The position numbers and the translations under genes are program-made. A stretch of 64,000 nt of DNA, from assembly GCF_002260845.1 (NCBI RefSeq), contig NZ_BEDT01000002.1, forward strand, positions 310,001 to 374,000, given 5' to 3'. The notes under the pieces are model-generated. The model saw nothing but the letters and a program-made list of their open reading frames with translations. It ran no database searches and was not told where the DNA came from. Shown piece after piece: positions 9,364 through 17,855 of the stretch. The DNA is from Pseudolactococcus reticulitermitis (lineage in GTDB: Bacteria > Bacillota > Bacilli > Lactobacillales > Streptococcaceae). How positions within the stretch are numbered: position 1 is the stretch's first letter; each line of letters opens with the position of its first letter.

Positions 9364-10044
9364 TTGGGAAAAATAAATGATTTGGATTACTGTTATGCCT
9401 CTATTATACTTTTAGAGGAGTTAGAAAAAGTCTCGTACGCTAGAAATGAGCGACTGAGACAATTTCACGAAAAAGTGCATGCGAGGCAATCTGCTGTTGC
9501 TGCTGTGCTAGCTTTGATTCTCCCGGTGATTGTTTGGATTTATTTATTGACAGCGAAGGTTAGTATATTTGATGTCAAAACATTTGCCGTTTTAGGGCCA
9601 CGAGTGGTTGGGGTTCTGATGATTACAGCCTTGCTATTTTTGATTCCCTACCTATTGTTACACAAGGTTTGGTGTCAACCTTTTCTACGTTCTTTTAGAA
9701 AAATCTTTGAGACTGTTTTACGTGCGCATCTGATTAGTGACATCAAGGAAATTGATGACAAAGCAACTGTTATCGTTTCTAAAGCTGTTTTTACTGAAGA
9801 AAGAGTACCTGAAAGCTATTTAACGGTCGAGTTTTTAACGCTTTTAGTGCGATATTTTGAATGTGGCCAAGCGACATTTATGAAAGAAGCGCTTTATGAA
9901 TTAAAAATGGAACTTGAAAATTCAGGATATTATTCAAGTTCAAATACATGTGAAACCTTGTTACAAAGGGAAAGAGCTTACTTAGCTGATGAAAAACATA
10001 ACTTGGCATTACTGATGGAAAAGGAGGAGGGGATCTATGAATAA
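9364..10044 (+). CDS. Membrane protein of unknown function, first gene of a glycosyltransferase operon
   Basis: The 226-residue protein starts at TTG, supported by a strong TTAGGAGGT site 5 bp upstream. It has a short N-terminal cytoplasmic part, two membrane segments (about 39-61 and 72-99) and a charged C-terminal domain of about 125 residues, likely cytoplasmic. I recognise no family. Its stop overlaps the start of the next gene by 8 bp, so it belongs to the same operon as the family 2 glycosyltransferase and may be an accessory or regulatory subunit of that synthase. Confidence 0.75.
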   Translation: MGKINDLDYCYASIILLEELEKVSYARNERLRQFHEKVHARQSAVAAVLALILPVIVWIYLLTAKVSIFDVKTFAVLGPRVVGVLMITALLFLIPYLLLHKVWCQPFLRSFRKIFETVLRAHLISDIKEIDDKATVIVSKAVFTEERVPESYLTVEFLTLLVRYFECGQATFMKEALYELKMELENSGYYSSSNTCETLLQRERAYLADEKHNLALLMEKEEGIYE

Positions 10045-10564
10045 AGAACCAGAAGTAACAACCGGTACAGCGCATCCCCAACCAAAGGATTTTGTTCAAG
10101 ATAACTTTTTTGAAAAAGGACATTGGTGGCTTAAGATACGTCAAGTCTTGTTTAATCTAGCCTTTCTTGCCGTTCTAGTTGTTCCTATTGTTATTTTGTT
10201 CAATTCTCTTTCAAGTGGTCGCTTGATTAGTTCGTTCCATTATTGGACATGGTCAGATGGCTTTGATTTAACAAAATATTTGAATTCAGCGATTTTATTG
10301 GCTTTTGTCGTTATCTTAGTGTGTAGTTTAGCCTTTCTCTTCAGAAATAATTATCGGGAACAAAACGTTTATCCAAAGCAGAAAACTTATGATGCTAAGA
10401 AATTAGCTGAGCGAAAAGAAATTTTGGATAAAATGTACACTGAGCGTTTTGGCGACTTACAATCTAGAGAAACAGTCCGATACTATGCCGTTGATGGTGA
10501 GAAAAACTTACCAGATCGCATGATTGAGGATTTGTTTAAAGAAAACGGGGTGGAGATTAGATGA
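10037..10564 (+). CDS. Small two-helix membrane protein of the glycosyltransferase operon
   Basis: This 175-residue protein has two membrane segments (about 34-56 and 85-105) and a charged C-terminal tail. The size and topology recall PgaD, the small subunit that activates the PNAG synthase PgaC, but no sequence motif proves this. AAGGAGGGG lies 6-14 bp before the ATG. It overlaps the upstream gene by 8 bp and the glycosyltransferase gene by 4 bp (ATGA), which fits subunits made in fixed ratio. Confidence 0.72.
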   Translation: MNKEPEVTTGTAHPQPKDFVQDNFFEKGHWWLKIRQVLFNLAFLAVLVVPIVILFNSLSSGRLISSFHYWTWSDGFDLTKYLNSAILLAFVVILVCSLAFLFRNNYREQNVYPKQKTYDAKKLAERKEILDKMYTERFGDLQSRETVRYYAVDGEKNLPDRMIEDLFKENGVEIR

Positions 10565-11856
10565 CATTATCAATCTTTGTTCAAATCCTAACGCTTTATC
10601 CGATTATTGGTGCAATTTGTTGGACGATTGGTGGGATATTTTATCGCAGCATCTATGTTGGTAAATTTTTAGATAAAGATTTTAAAACAATCCCTAAAAA
10701 TGAAGAACCCATGATTACCATCATGATTCCTTGTCATAATGAGGAGGTCATGATCGAGGAAACGTTAGATTATTTGATGCACGATCTCAACTACCATAAT
10801 TATGAAGTGTTAGTGTGTGATGACGGGTCAACAGATACCACACCCGAAATTTTGGCCAGATTGCGTTTAAAATACGACAATCTAAGAGTTTTGCGGGTTA
10901 ATAAAAACAATGGGAAAGCGCATGCCTTTAACATTGGCTTGTCCTTTGCAAGAGGGGAATATATTTTAAGTAATGATGCGGACACGGTGCCAGAACCTAA
11001 TGCGCTTCAAAAATATATGAATTATTTCCTCAGTCCTGGTGGTCAAAATACGGCCGCAGTCACTGCCAACATGGATGTGCAAAATCGGTCATTGCTGGTT
11101 GAGAAATCTCAAACGGTTGAATTTTCAAGTATTGTTGGGATTATCAAACGTTCACAAATGGGTGTTTTGGGTAATATGTACGCCTATTCTGGTGCCAATA
11201 CCATGTATCGCAAAGATGCGATTTTGGATTGTGGTGGTTTCCGTCAAGACCGGGCAACTGAGGATATCTCAATCGCTTGGGATCAACAATTCAATGGTTG
11301 GCAAGCCGTTTTTGCACCAGATATTATGTTCTATATGAATGTACCGAACACCTTTAATATGCTCTACAATCAACGGAAACGCTGGGCAAAAGGTGGGACG
11401 GAAGCTTGGTTGACTAACTTTAAACGTGTTGCCAAACATCCGATTAAAAATGCACCCAAAATTGTCATGTTGCTGGATCAAACAGGTAGTATTCTATGGA
11501 GTTTCTACTATCTGATTTTCACGACTTGGTTGATTTTGAAAGTAATTTACTTCGTCTTTACGAATGATACAGAGCAACTCACGCATACCTTAGATATGAC
11601 CTTCCTCTTCTCCGCCTTTATTTCAATGGTCGGCGTTTGGCAATTAGTTGCGTCGCTCGCACTCGATAACCATGGCGCTAAAATGAAATACTTACTGTTT
11701 GCACCCGGCTACATGGTTTGGTACTGGCAGATGAATGCCATCACCATTGCCACAACCTTTATCCCAGCGATTAAGACCGTCTTTGGTTTTGCAGGTAAAG
11801 GCACATGGGTGAGTCCGACACGGACGAAGATGACCAAGAAGGAGGGAGAAAGCTGA
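10561..11856 (+). CDS. Processive family 2 glycosyltransferase, polysaccharide synthase
   Basis: The 431-residue protein has an N-terminal membrane segment (about 4-28), a GT-A domain with all catalytic signatures (Asp87-Asp88, DAD at 139-141, TED at 233-235, QRKRW at 271-275) and three or more C-terminal membrane helices from about 312. This is the layout of PgaC/IcaA, hyaluronan and cellulose-type synthases that polymerise and export a polysaccharide. Without a PilZ domain it is closer to the PgaC/IcaA type. The sugar cannot be deduced. It is the catalytic gene of a four-gene operon and overlaps both neighbours. Confidence 0.88.
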   Translation: MTLSIFVQILTLYPIIGAICWTIGGIFYRSIYVGKFLDKDFKTIPKNEEPMITIMIPCHNEEVMIEETLDYLMHDLNYHNYEVLVCDDGSTDTTPEILARLRLKYDNLRVLRVNKNNGKAHAFNIGLSFARGEYILSNDADTVPEPNALQKYMNYFLSPGGQNTAAVTANMDVQNRSLLVEKSQTVEFSSIVGIIKRSQMGVLGNMYAYSGANTMYRKDAILDCGGFRQDRATEDISIAWDQQFNGWQAVFAPDIMFYMNVPNTFNMLYNQRKRWAKGGTEAWLTNFKRVAKHPIKNAPKIVMLLDQTGSILWSFYYLIFTTWLILKVIYFVFTNDTEQLTHTLDMTFLFSAFISMVGVWQLVASLALDNHGAKMKYLLFAPGYMVWYWQMNAITIATTFIPAIKTVFGFAGKGTWVSPTRTKMTKKEGES

Positions 11857-12158
11857 TGAATTTTTTAGTCGCTATGCCTAGAGAAACAGATACGTCACTG
11901 TTTACAAGTCGCGTGTCACAAGGCCTTTTCCTAGTGGTTTGCTTGATTGGTCTCGTCTTAAATATCCTTGTTTTCTTGCAAAATTATCGGAACTGGTCTG
12001 ATAGACGAAAGCAAACTTATGAGGATGAAGCAACGCGTGTAGCAGCCATGAAATCAAATCGACAAGATTTTATGTTTAGCACCTTTATCAATCTTGTCAT
12101 TCTGGTCATTTTTGTTTTCCTGATTGTTAAATTTACGCTATCGTTTCTGGCGTTTTAA
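11856..12158 (+). CDS. Small membrane protein, last gene of glycosyltransferase operon
   Basis: Choosing ATG 11856, which overlaps the stop of the glycosyltransferase (TGATG) and follows AAGGAGGGA by 9 bp, gives a 100-residue protein. An upstream in-frame start at 11805 would lie wholly inside the glycosyltransferase gene and lacks such a site. Two membrane helices (about 22-42 and 75-97) flank a charged segment. No family is recognised. It is probably another small subunit of the synthase. Confidence 0.7.
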   Translation: MNFLVAMPRETDTSLFTSRVSQGLFLVVCLIGLVLNILVFLQNYRNWSDRRKQTYEDEATRVAAMKSNRQDFMFSTFINLVILVIFVFLIVKFTLSFLAF

Positions 12159-12174
12159 GCAATATATTGTCTAA

Positions 12175-12202
12175 AGAAACTGAGTTTATCTCAGTTTTTT
12201 TG
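12175..12202 (+). terminator. Terminator of the glycosyltransferase operon
   Basis: AAACTGAG (12177-12184) pairs with CTCAGTTT (12190-12197) followed by a T-run. The T-run is immediately followed by the -10 box of ylxM. Confidence 0.88.
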
Positions 12203-12209
12203 GTATAAT
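12201..12209 (+). promoter_or_regulatory. Extended -10 promoter of ylxM, leaderless layout
   Basis: TGGTATAAT is an extended -10 box directly after the preceding terminator. Its end lies 6 nt before the ylxM ATG at 12216, so transcription should begin at the start codon itself. The -35 region is poor. Confidence 0.6.
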
Positions 12210-12215
12210 AGAAGA

Positions 12216-12545
12216 ATGGAAATTGAAAAAACCAATCGGATGAATGCCCTGTTTGAATTTTATGCGACCTTGCTGACAGAAAAGCAGATGAATTATGTCG
12301 AGCTTTACTATGCGGATGATTATTCTCTGGCGGAAATCGCTGAAGAATACAAAATCAGTCGGCAAGCCGTCTATGATAATATCAAGCGGACAGAGAAGGT
12401 CTTGGAAACGTATGAGACCAAGCTCCATATGTATTCTGACTATATTGTCCGAGAGGAAATTTTCGCTGATTTATTGGCAAAATATGCGAATGATGCGTAT
12501 CTGGTTGAGCAAATCACGATTTTACAAAGTTTAGAAAATGAATAG
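12216..12545 (+). CDS. ylxM: YlxM/p13-like UPF0122 protein, SRP-associated
   Basis: The 109-residue protein contains a helix-turn-helix resembling sigma-70 region 4 ([19 protein letters not shown]) and the segment [13 protein letters not shown] typical of YlxM. In streptococci YlxM binds the signal recognition particle and modulates the GTPase cycle of Ffh and FtsY. Its location just before ffh is the usual one. There is no Shine-Dalgarno sequence, and the -10 box sits so close that the mRNA is probably leaderless. Confidence 0.92.
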   Translation: MEIEKTNRMNALFEFYATLLTEKQMNYVELYYADDYSLAEIAEEYKISRQAVYDNIKRTEKVLETYETKLHMYSDYIVREEIFADLLAKYANDAYLVEQITILQSLENE

Positions 12546-12573
12546 GAGATAGAGAGTTTTATACTTAATTGAG

Positions 12574-12579
12574 TATAAT
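12574..12579 (+). promoter_or_regulatory. Candidate -10 box just before ffh
   Basis: TATAAT lies 15 nt upstream of the ffh ATG, which would give a 5' leader of only about 9 nt without Shine-Dalgarno. It may supplement transcription from the ylxM promoter. No good -35 is visible. Confidence 0.4.
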
Positions 12580-12594
12580 TCATCATAAAAAATT

Positions 12595-14115
12595 ATGGCA
12601 TTTGAAAATTTAACGGAACGCTTACAAGGCGTCTTTAAAAACTTACGTGGCAAGAAAAAAATCACTGAAAATGATGTTTTAGAGATTACCAAAGAAATAC
12701 GTGTCGCCTTGCTAGAGGCCGATGTGGCGCTACCTGTTGTTAAGAAATTCATCAGAAATATTCGCACGCGTGCCATCGGCGTCGAAGTATCCGAAGCACT
12801 GCAGCCAGCCCAACAAGTCATCAAAATCGTTGATGAAGAATTGACCGCGATTTTGGGTGGTGGCGAAGCAGAGCTTGCTAAATTACCCAAAATTCCAACC
12901 ATCATCATGATGGCGGGTCTCCAAGGGGCTGGAAAAACAACTTTTGCCGGCAAACTTGCCAAACGACTAAAAGAAACTGAAAACGCACGACCTTTGCTGA
13001 TTGCTGCCGACGTTTACCGGCCTGCGGCAATAGAGCAGTTGAAAACAGTTGGGGGTCAGATTGATGTGCCGGTTTATGACGAAGGCACTGATGTCAATCC
13101 AGTCGAGATTGTCCGTCATGGTCTGGCTTTGGCGGCTGAAAAACGCCATGACTATGTTTTGATTGATACGGCTGGTCGACTTGAAATTGATGAAAAATTG
13201 ATGAACGAGTTGGTGCAAATCAAGGATTTGGCACAACCAACTGAAATTCTCTTGGTTGTCGATGCCATGACCGGTCAAGTCGCAGCAGATGTGGCTAAGA
13301 AATTTAATGAAACCCTTGAAATCACTGGCGTCATCATTACCAAAATGGATGGGGACACACGGGGTGGTGCGGCGCTTTCTATCCGAGAAATCACAGGTAA
13401 ACCGATTAAATTTGTCGGGACAGGTGAAAAGCTAACCGATTTGGAAGTTTTCTATCCTGAACGGATGAGCTCACGCATTCTCGGCATGGGTGATATGTTG
13501 ACCTTGATTGAAAAAGCACAAAGTCAATACGATGAAGTGCAATCTGCTAAAATGGCAGAAAAAATGCGTGAAAACACCTTTGATTTCAACGACTTTATCG
13601 AACAGTTAGACCAAGTTCAATCCATGGGACCATTGGACGAAATCATGAAAATGATTCCGGGGATGTCTGAAATTCCAGGCGCTGCCAATATCAAGGTGGA
13701 TGAAAAAGAGATTGCCAGAAAACGTGCGGCAGTCTTATCCATGACACCAGAAGAACGTGCCAATCCTGATATTTTAACACCGTCACGCCGGCGTCGGATC
13801 GCTGCAGGTTCGGGCAATACTTTTATCGAAGTGAATAAACTCATCAAGCAATTTAATGAGTCGAAAAAGATGATGAGCGGTTTAATGAATGGCGATATGG
13901 GCGCCATGCTCGGTGGCATGGGCGGTCAAATGCCCAATATGCCAGGTGGGATGCCTGATATGAGTGCGCTCGGTGATATGGGCGGTGCGGGCATGCCGGA
14001 TATGAGCGCCATGTTTGGTGGCGGTCTCAAAGGCAAAGTCGGCAAAATGGCCATGACTGCAGCCATGAAACGCGCCCAGAAAAAAATGAAAAAAGGCAAG
14101 AAGAAGAAAAAATAA
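12595..14115 (+). CDS. ffh: Signal recognition particle protein Ffh
   Basis: The 506-residue GTPase has an N domain, a G domain with GLQGAGKTT, DTAGR and TKMDGD, and a C-terminal M domain rich in Met and Gly ending in a lysine-rich tail. It binds 4.5S RNA and signal sequences and delivers ribosomes to FtsY at the membrane. It lies 49 bp after ylxM. No Shine-Dalgarno sequence stands before the ATG: the only purine-rich stretch (AATAGGAGATAGAGAG) is about 40 bp away. Confidence 0.97.
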   Translation: MAFENLTERLQGVFKNLRGKKKITENDVLEITKEIRVALLEADVALPVVKKFIRNIRTRAIGVEVSEALQPAQQVIKIVDEELTAILGGGEAELAKLPKIPTIIMMAGLQGAGKTTFAGKLAKRLKETENARPLLIAADVYRPAAIEQLKTVGGQIDVPVYDEGTDVNPVEIVRHGLALAAEKRHDYVLIDTAGRLEIDEKLMNELVQIKDLAQPTEILLVVDAMTGQVAADVAKKFNETLEITGVIITKMDGDTRGGAALSIREITGKPIKFVGTGEKLTDLEVFYPERMSSRILGMGDMLTLIEKAQSQYDEVQSAKMAEKMRENTFDFNDFIEQLDQVQSMGPLDEIMKMIPGMSEIPGAANIKVDEKEIARKRAAVLSMTPEERANPDILTPSRRRRIAAGSGNTFIEVNKLIKQFNESKKMMSGLMNGDMGAMLGGMGGQMPNMPGGMPDMSALGDMGGAGMPDMSAMFGGGLKGKVGKMAMTAAMKRAQKKMKKGKKKKK

Positions 14116-14158
14116 GTTGGCCTAAGCCGTGTATTCTAAAATTAAGTAGGTATATCTT

Positions 14159-15163
14159 ATGGTGTTGGGACTTTTAGTACTGATTGGTGTCTTATGTGTG
14201 CCGTTTTTAAGTATCTTAAATATTATCTACTTGCTGACGGATAGACGGCGCAGGAGACATCCCAAATTTGAGACTTTTGTTGAAATTTTGACCTTTAGTT
14301 TAGGTGGTTTTCTGGCCTATATTTATCTGGATTATCAGCATATCACGAATGCTGACTGGTCAGTTTCAATTTTTTCAAACTATGTGCATACACCGATTGC
14401 CGCACAGTCGCGTCCAACACTGCAGGTTTTATTCCTCGTTGCCTTGATAGGTTATCTTATCTTAAAGTATAATCAAATCAAGCAACTCCCGCCTTTGGTT
14501 CTCGTATTTGCCTTGGCTAATCTATATATCGGGATGGGCATTACCCTGTTGTGTTTAGTGCAAATGTTACAGAAAATACCGTTGGCTGTTTACTTCATTA
14601 ATGTCTTGTTGATTGGGTTTAAGCTGATTGTGACAGTCGTGAGAGTTTATCAAGATAAATTACCTGAGATAGATAGTCAGCAGACAAGCGTCATCACGCG
14701 CCTTAAATCTCTCATTCAAAACGCCAGTAATTGGCCTTGGATAGCTTTTATCTTGGCTATTCCCTTGTTGGGTGTAATTATTGCTGTCTTATCAGTTTTT
14801 GGACAGGCGCCAGATAGTGTGATTAAAGCCTGGACTGAGACGGCTGATTGGACCTTATCAGAAAAAATATCAGCACCTGATTTAGCATTTCATGATGACC
14901 ATTATTTATGTACCGTTGCGGCAATGGGGCATCGTAAGCTTGTCAAATCACAGCGCATGGGGATTAGAGCTGGTCGCAAAATTGTGGTTAATCGACAGCT
15001 GTGTATCGCCAATGCCTTTGAACAAATTATCCAGGAGAAAACGCCTAAAGTTCACTACTATATCAGACGGGTTTATGACCGGTATGGCTATCCAATTGCG
15101 CGGAAAATAAACTCACAGTACACGGCAGATTTGGTTTACTTGATTATGAAGCCGCTAGAATAG
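14159..15163 (+). pseudogene. Polytopic membrane protein (DUF6688-like), probably truncated by an amber codon
   Basis: The open frame encodes 334 residues with about six hydrophobic helices in the first 220 residues and a soluble C-terminal part ending MKPLE before TAG at 15161-15163. The same frame continues without a stop for 34 more codons (15164-15265), reading LFLAVIYLVDTSPENRIALQ, a hydrophobic and then charged tail. It ends at TGA 15266-15268, which overlaps the aroK ATG as ATGA. That coupling is normal for an intact gene, so TAG most likely replaces a sense codon such as TGG. The resemblance to DUF6688 family membrane proteins is from memory. Function is unknown, and the truncated protein may still work. 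Confidence 0.65.
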
Positions 15164-15264
15164 TTGTTTTTAGCGGTCATCTATCTGGTGGATACATCGC
15201 CTGAAAATCGCATTGCCTTGCAGTATATCACGCTACCTGAACAGGAGCAGTTAGAAAGAGATTT

Positions 15265-15747
15265 ATGACGATATTTTTAATAGGCTTTATGGGGGCTGGT
15301 AAAACAACGATTGCCAACTTATTATCACCTGACTTTATAGATATGGATGATGTCATTGTTGAGCGGATTGGCATGCCAATCTCGACATTTTTTGAGATAG
15401 CAGGCGAGACTGCCTTTCGGGAAATCGAATCGCAGGTCTTACTTGAATTGACACAAACAAGTGGCGTCATTTCAACAGGTGGTGGTGTGGTGATGTCTGA
15501 GGAAAATCGCCGTATTTTAAGCAAATCAAAAGCAGAAGTGATTTACCTCAAATCAGATTTCGATACCCTGTATCAGCGAATTACTGCTGATAAATCAAAT
15601 GTTAGACCGCTTTTTCTCAATAACTCACGCGTCGAATTACAAGCGATTTTTGAAGCTCGTGCGCCTTTGTATGAAGCAATTGCAACTCAAATCATCACGA
15701 TTTCAGGCAAAAGCCCTGAGGCAATCCTAAAGGAAATTCAAGCATGA
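15265..15747 (+). CDS. aroK: Shikimate kinase
   Basis: The 160-residue kinase has the P-loop GFMGAGKTT at residues 7-15, the shikimate-binding D-x-D (DMDD) and GGGVV motif, and R-P-L in the lid region. It phosphorylates shikimate to shikimate 3-phosphate in aromatic amino acid synthesis. Its stop overlaps the start of pheA (ATGA). Its ATG overlaps the stop of the extended upstream frame. Confidence 0.96.
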   Translation: MTIFLIGFMGAGKTTIANLLSPDFIDMDDVIVERIGMPISTFFEIAGETAFREIESQVLLELTQTSGVISTGGGVVMSEENRRILSKSKAEVIYLKSDFDTLYQRITADKSNVRPLFLNNSRVELQAIFEARAPLYEAIATQIITISGKSPEAILKEIQA

Positions 15748-16571
15748 AAATTGGTTTTTTGGGGCCTAAAGCGTCCTTTACTTATGCGGTAGCTCACGCA
15801 GCTTTTCCAGATGACAGTCATCAGCTTCTTGCCTTTGACTCGATTACTGAGGTCATCAGAAGTTATGAGCAGGGCTTGGTTGACTATGCTATTGTGCCGG
15901 TCGAAAATTCGATAGAGGGTAGCGTCCACCAGACGGTTGACTATCTTTTCTTACAGGCAGAACATATCCGCGCGCAGGCAGAGATTATCCAACCGATTAA
16001 GCAACAGCTCATGGCGACTAGTAGCGATAAAAAGATTGAAAAAATCTTTTCTCATCCCCAAGCGATTGCCCAATCGCTGAAATACGTCCAGCACCATTTT
16101 CCTGACGCAAAAATCGAGAGTACAGACAGCACGGCTTATGCAGCCAAATTTGTTGCGGAACACCCCGAGAAAAATTTTGCGGCCATTGCGCCAGTTGCCA
16201 GTAGCTTGGCGTATGGTTTGACGATTATCGCTCAGGATATTCAGGAAATTGATGAAAACTTCACGCGGTTCTGGTTATTGGGGGAGACGACACCTCAGAT
16301 TGACCTGCCTGCTGTGACTGAGAAGATGACCTTAGCTTTGACGCTTTCGGATAATCTACCGGGTGCCTTGTATAAAGCCTTGCAAATTTTCGCAGATTTT
16401 GGGATTAATTTAACTAAGATTGAGTCTCGTCCACTTAAAACTTTTCTGGGGGAATATTTCTTTCTCATCGATGCGCAGTTTTCTGAGAACTATCTTTATT
16501 TGATTCACGCGCTCGAAAAACTTGGGATTACGGTTAAACGTTTGGGTAAATATAAGGTTTATCAAATGTAA
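15744..16571 (+). CDS. pheA: Prephenate dehydratase
   Basis: This 275-residue monofunctional enzyme has the N-terminal GPKASFTY motif, the catalytic TRF (in FTRFWLLG) near residue 175 and a C-terminal ACT domain with ESRPLKT, which binds phenylalanine for feedback inhibition. It turns prephenate into phenylpyruvate. The aroK-pheA order with a 4-bp overlap is typical of lactococci and streptococci. Confidence 0.96.
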   Translation: MKIGFLGPKASFTYAVAHAAFPDDSHQLLAFDSITEVIRSYEQGLVDYAIVPVENSIEGSVHQTVDYLFLQAEHIRAQAEIIQPIKQQLMATSSDKKIEKIFSHPQAIAQSLKYVQHHFPDAKIESTDSTAYAAKFVAEHPEKNFAAIAPVASSLAYGLTIIAQDIQEIDENFTRFWLLGETTPQIDLPAVTEKMTLALTLSDNLPGALYKALQIFADFGINLTKIESRPLKTFLGEYFFLIDAQFSENYLYLIHALEKLGITVKRLGKYKVYQM

Positions 16572-16583
16572 AAACAAATAGTT

Positions 16584-16620
16584 CAACTGGCAGAGTTTTC
16601 ATCATCTGCTGGTTTTTTTG
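16584..16620 (+). terminator. Terminator after pheA
   Basis: ACTGGCAGA (16586-16594) pairs with TCTGCTGGT (16605-16613), with G-U pairs allowed, followed by seven T. Confidence 0.8.
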
Positions 16621-16700
16621 ATAGAGCCGGCCAAAAGTCTCCTAACTTACATTTTCGTAAGAAAGATAGGTTGAGGTGTAAGACAGATAGCTACTTCGTA

Positions 16701-16709
16701 TGCGATAAT
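16701..16709 (+). promoter_or_regulatory. Extended -10 promoter of the YxeA-ABC transporter operon
   Basis: TGCGATAAT is an extended -10 box 46 bp before the ATG of the YxeA-like gene, with AAGACA at 16680-16685 as a possible -35 at 18 bp. An inverted repeat CTTAC/GTAAG (about 16646-16661) lies upstream and could be the binding site of the Bce-type response regulator encoded nearby. Confidence 0.45.
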
Positions 16710-16755
16710 AAGAGTGTCAAGAAGAAAACAAATGAGTTTTAATAAAGGAGATACA

Positions 16756-17103
16756 ATGAAAAAATTAGCAGCAGTACTTGCAATTCTTGCCATCATCGCG
16801 GGTGGTGTTTATATGGTTTACCAAAAGAGTTATGGTGGCGATGCCTACTATGTGAAAATTACCCAAGATGGCACGCCTAGACAGACTAAAGATGATAGCG
16901 GTCGGACATATACGGACTATGACTATGCCTTACCTGCTGTTAATAAACGTGGTGATAAAAAGACGCCTAAATTTACAGCCGACCATAATCTTAGAAAAGG
17001 TGCCTACTTAGAATTAACGGTCAACAAAACCAAAGGTGTGACCAGTTACAAAGAAGTCGAAGAATCAGAAATTAAAGCCAATATCTTAAAGGAGATCAAC
17101 TAA
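16756..17103 (+). CDS. YxeA-family secreted protein (DUF1093)
   Basis: With the ATG at 16756, preceded by AAAGGAG, the product is 115 residues: a hydrophobic N-terminal signal or anchor (about 4-24) and a small extracellular domain containing YYVKITQDG and YDYALPAVNKRG. These are typical of YxeA/DUF1093 proteins. Such genes commonly sit next to Bce-like peptide-resistance transporters, as here. Its stop overlaps the ATG of the ATPase gene (TAATG). The molecular role is not established. Confidence 0.8.
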   Translation: MKKLAAVLAILAIIAGGVYMVYQKSYGGDAYYVKITQDGTPRQTKDDSGRTYTDYDYALPAVNKRGDKKTPKFTADHNLRKGAYLELTVNKTKGVTSYKEVEESEIKANILKEIN

Positions 17104-17855
17104 TGTTCTTAGAAGTCAATCATTTAGAAAAATCATTCCAAACCCGTTTTTCAAAGGAAAAAACACAGGCCTTGCGGGATGTCAATTTCATCGCTGAAGA
17201 AGGTGAATTCATCGCCATCATGGGGGAAAGCGGGAGTGGGAAAACAACGCTCTTGAATATCCTCGCAACTTTAGAAAAACCAAGCAGTGGTGAGGTTGTC
17301 CTAGAAGGCAAAAAAATCAGCACGATTAAGGAACAACAGTTAGCAGAATTTCGCCGTGACCATCTGGGCTTTGTCTTCCAAGATTTTAACTTGTTAGATA
17401 CACTCAGTGTGCGGGATAATATTTTCTTGCCACTCGTTTTAGGTCGCTACAAACACACCGAAATGGCCAAACGTTTGAACGAACTAGCACCTAAGCTGAA
17501 CATTTCAGACTTACTAGACAAACAACCTTTTGAGCTGTCTGGCGGTCAAAAACAGCGTGTTGCGGTGGCACGTGCCTTGATTACCAATCCAAAATTGATT
17601 TTGGCAGATGAGCCGACAGCGGCGCTTGATTCTAAAAATTCAGATGGCTTACTTGAATTGTTTGAACAGATTAATGCTGAAGGCCAAACCATTCTCATGG
17701 TAACCCACTCAAGTCTCGCTGCTAGTCACGCCAGTCGTGTCCTCTTTATCAAGGATGGTCAAATTTTCCATCAACTTTATCGGGCTGGTAAAACGAACAA
17801 CGAGTTCAATCGTGACATCACGACGGCGATGACGAGTCTGCTAGGAGGTGAATAA
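17103..17855 (+). CDS. ABC transporter ATP-binding protein, BceA type
   Basis: The 250-residue ATPase has Walker A GESGSGKTT (about 40-48), signature LSGGQKQRVAVARAL and Walker B LILADEPTAALD. The MacB/BceA type is indicated by the FQDFNLLDTLSV segment and by pairing with an FtsX-like permease. Together they are expected to protect against cell-wall-active peptides or sense them. It overlaps the permease gene by one base. Confidence 0.93.
   Translation: MFLEVNHLEKSFQTRFSKEKTQALRDVNFIAEEGEFIAIMGESGSGKTTLLNILATLEKPSSGEVVLEGKKISTIKEQQLAEFRRDHLGFVFQDFNLLDTLSVRDNIFLPLVLGRYKHTEMAKRLNELAPKLNISDLLDKQPFELSGGQKQRVAVARALITNPKLILADEPTAALDSKNSDGLLELFEQINAEGQTILMVTHSSLAASHASRVLFIKDGQIFHQLYRAGKTNNEFNRDITTAMTSLLGGE

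Noticed and set aside
11805-11855. Upstream start for the last gene of the glycosyltransferase operon
   Set aside because: It would lie within the glycosyltransferase gene and adds a charged stretch; ATG 11856 has AAGGAGGGA and the usual TGATG overlap.
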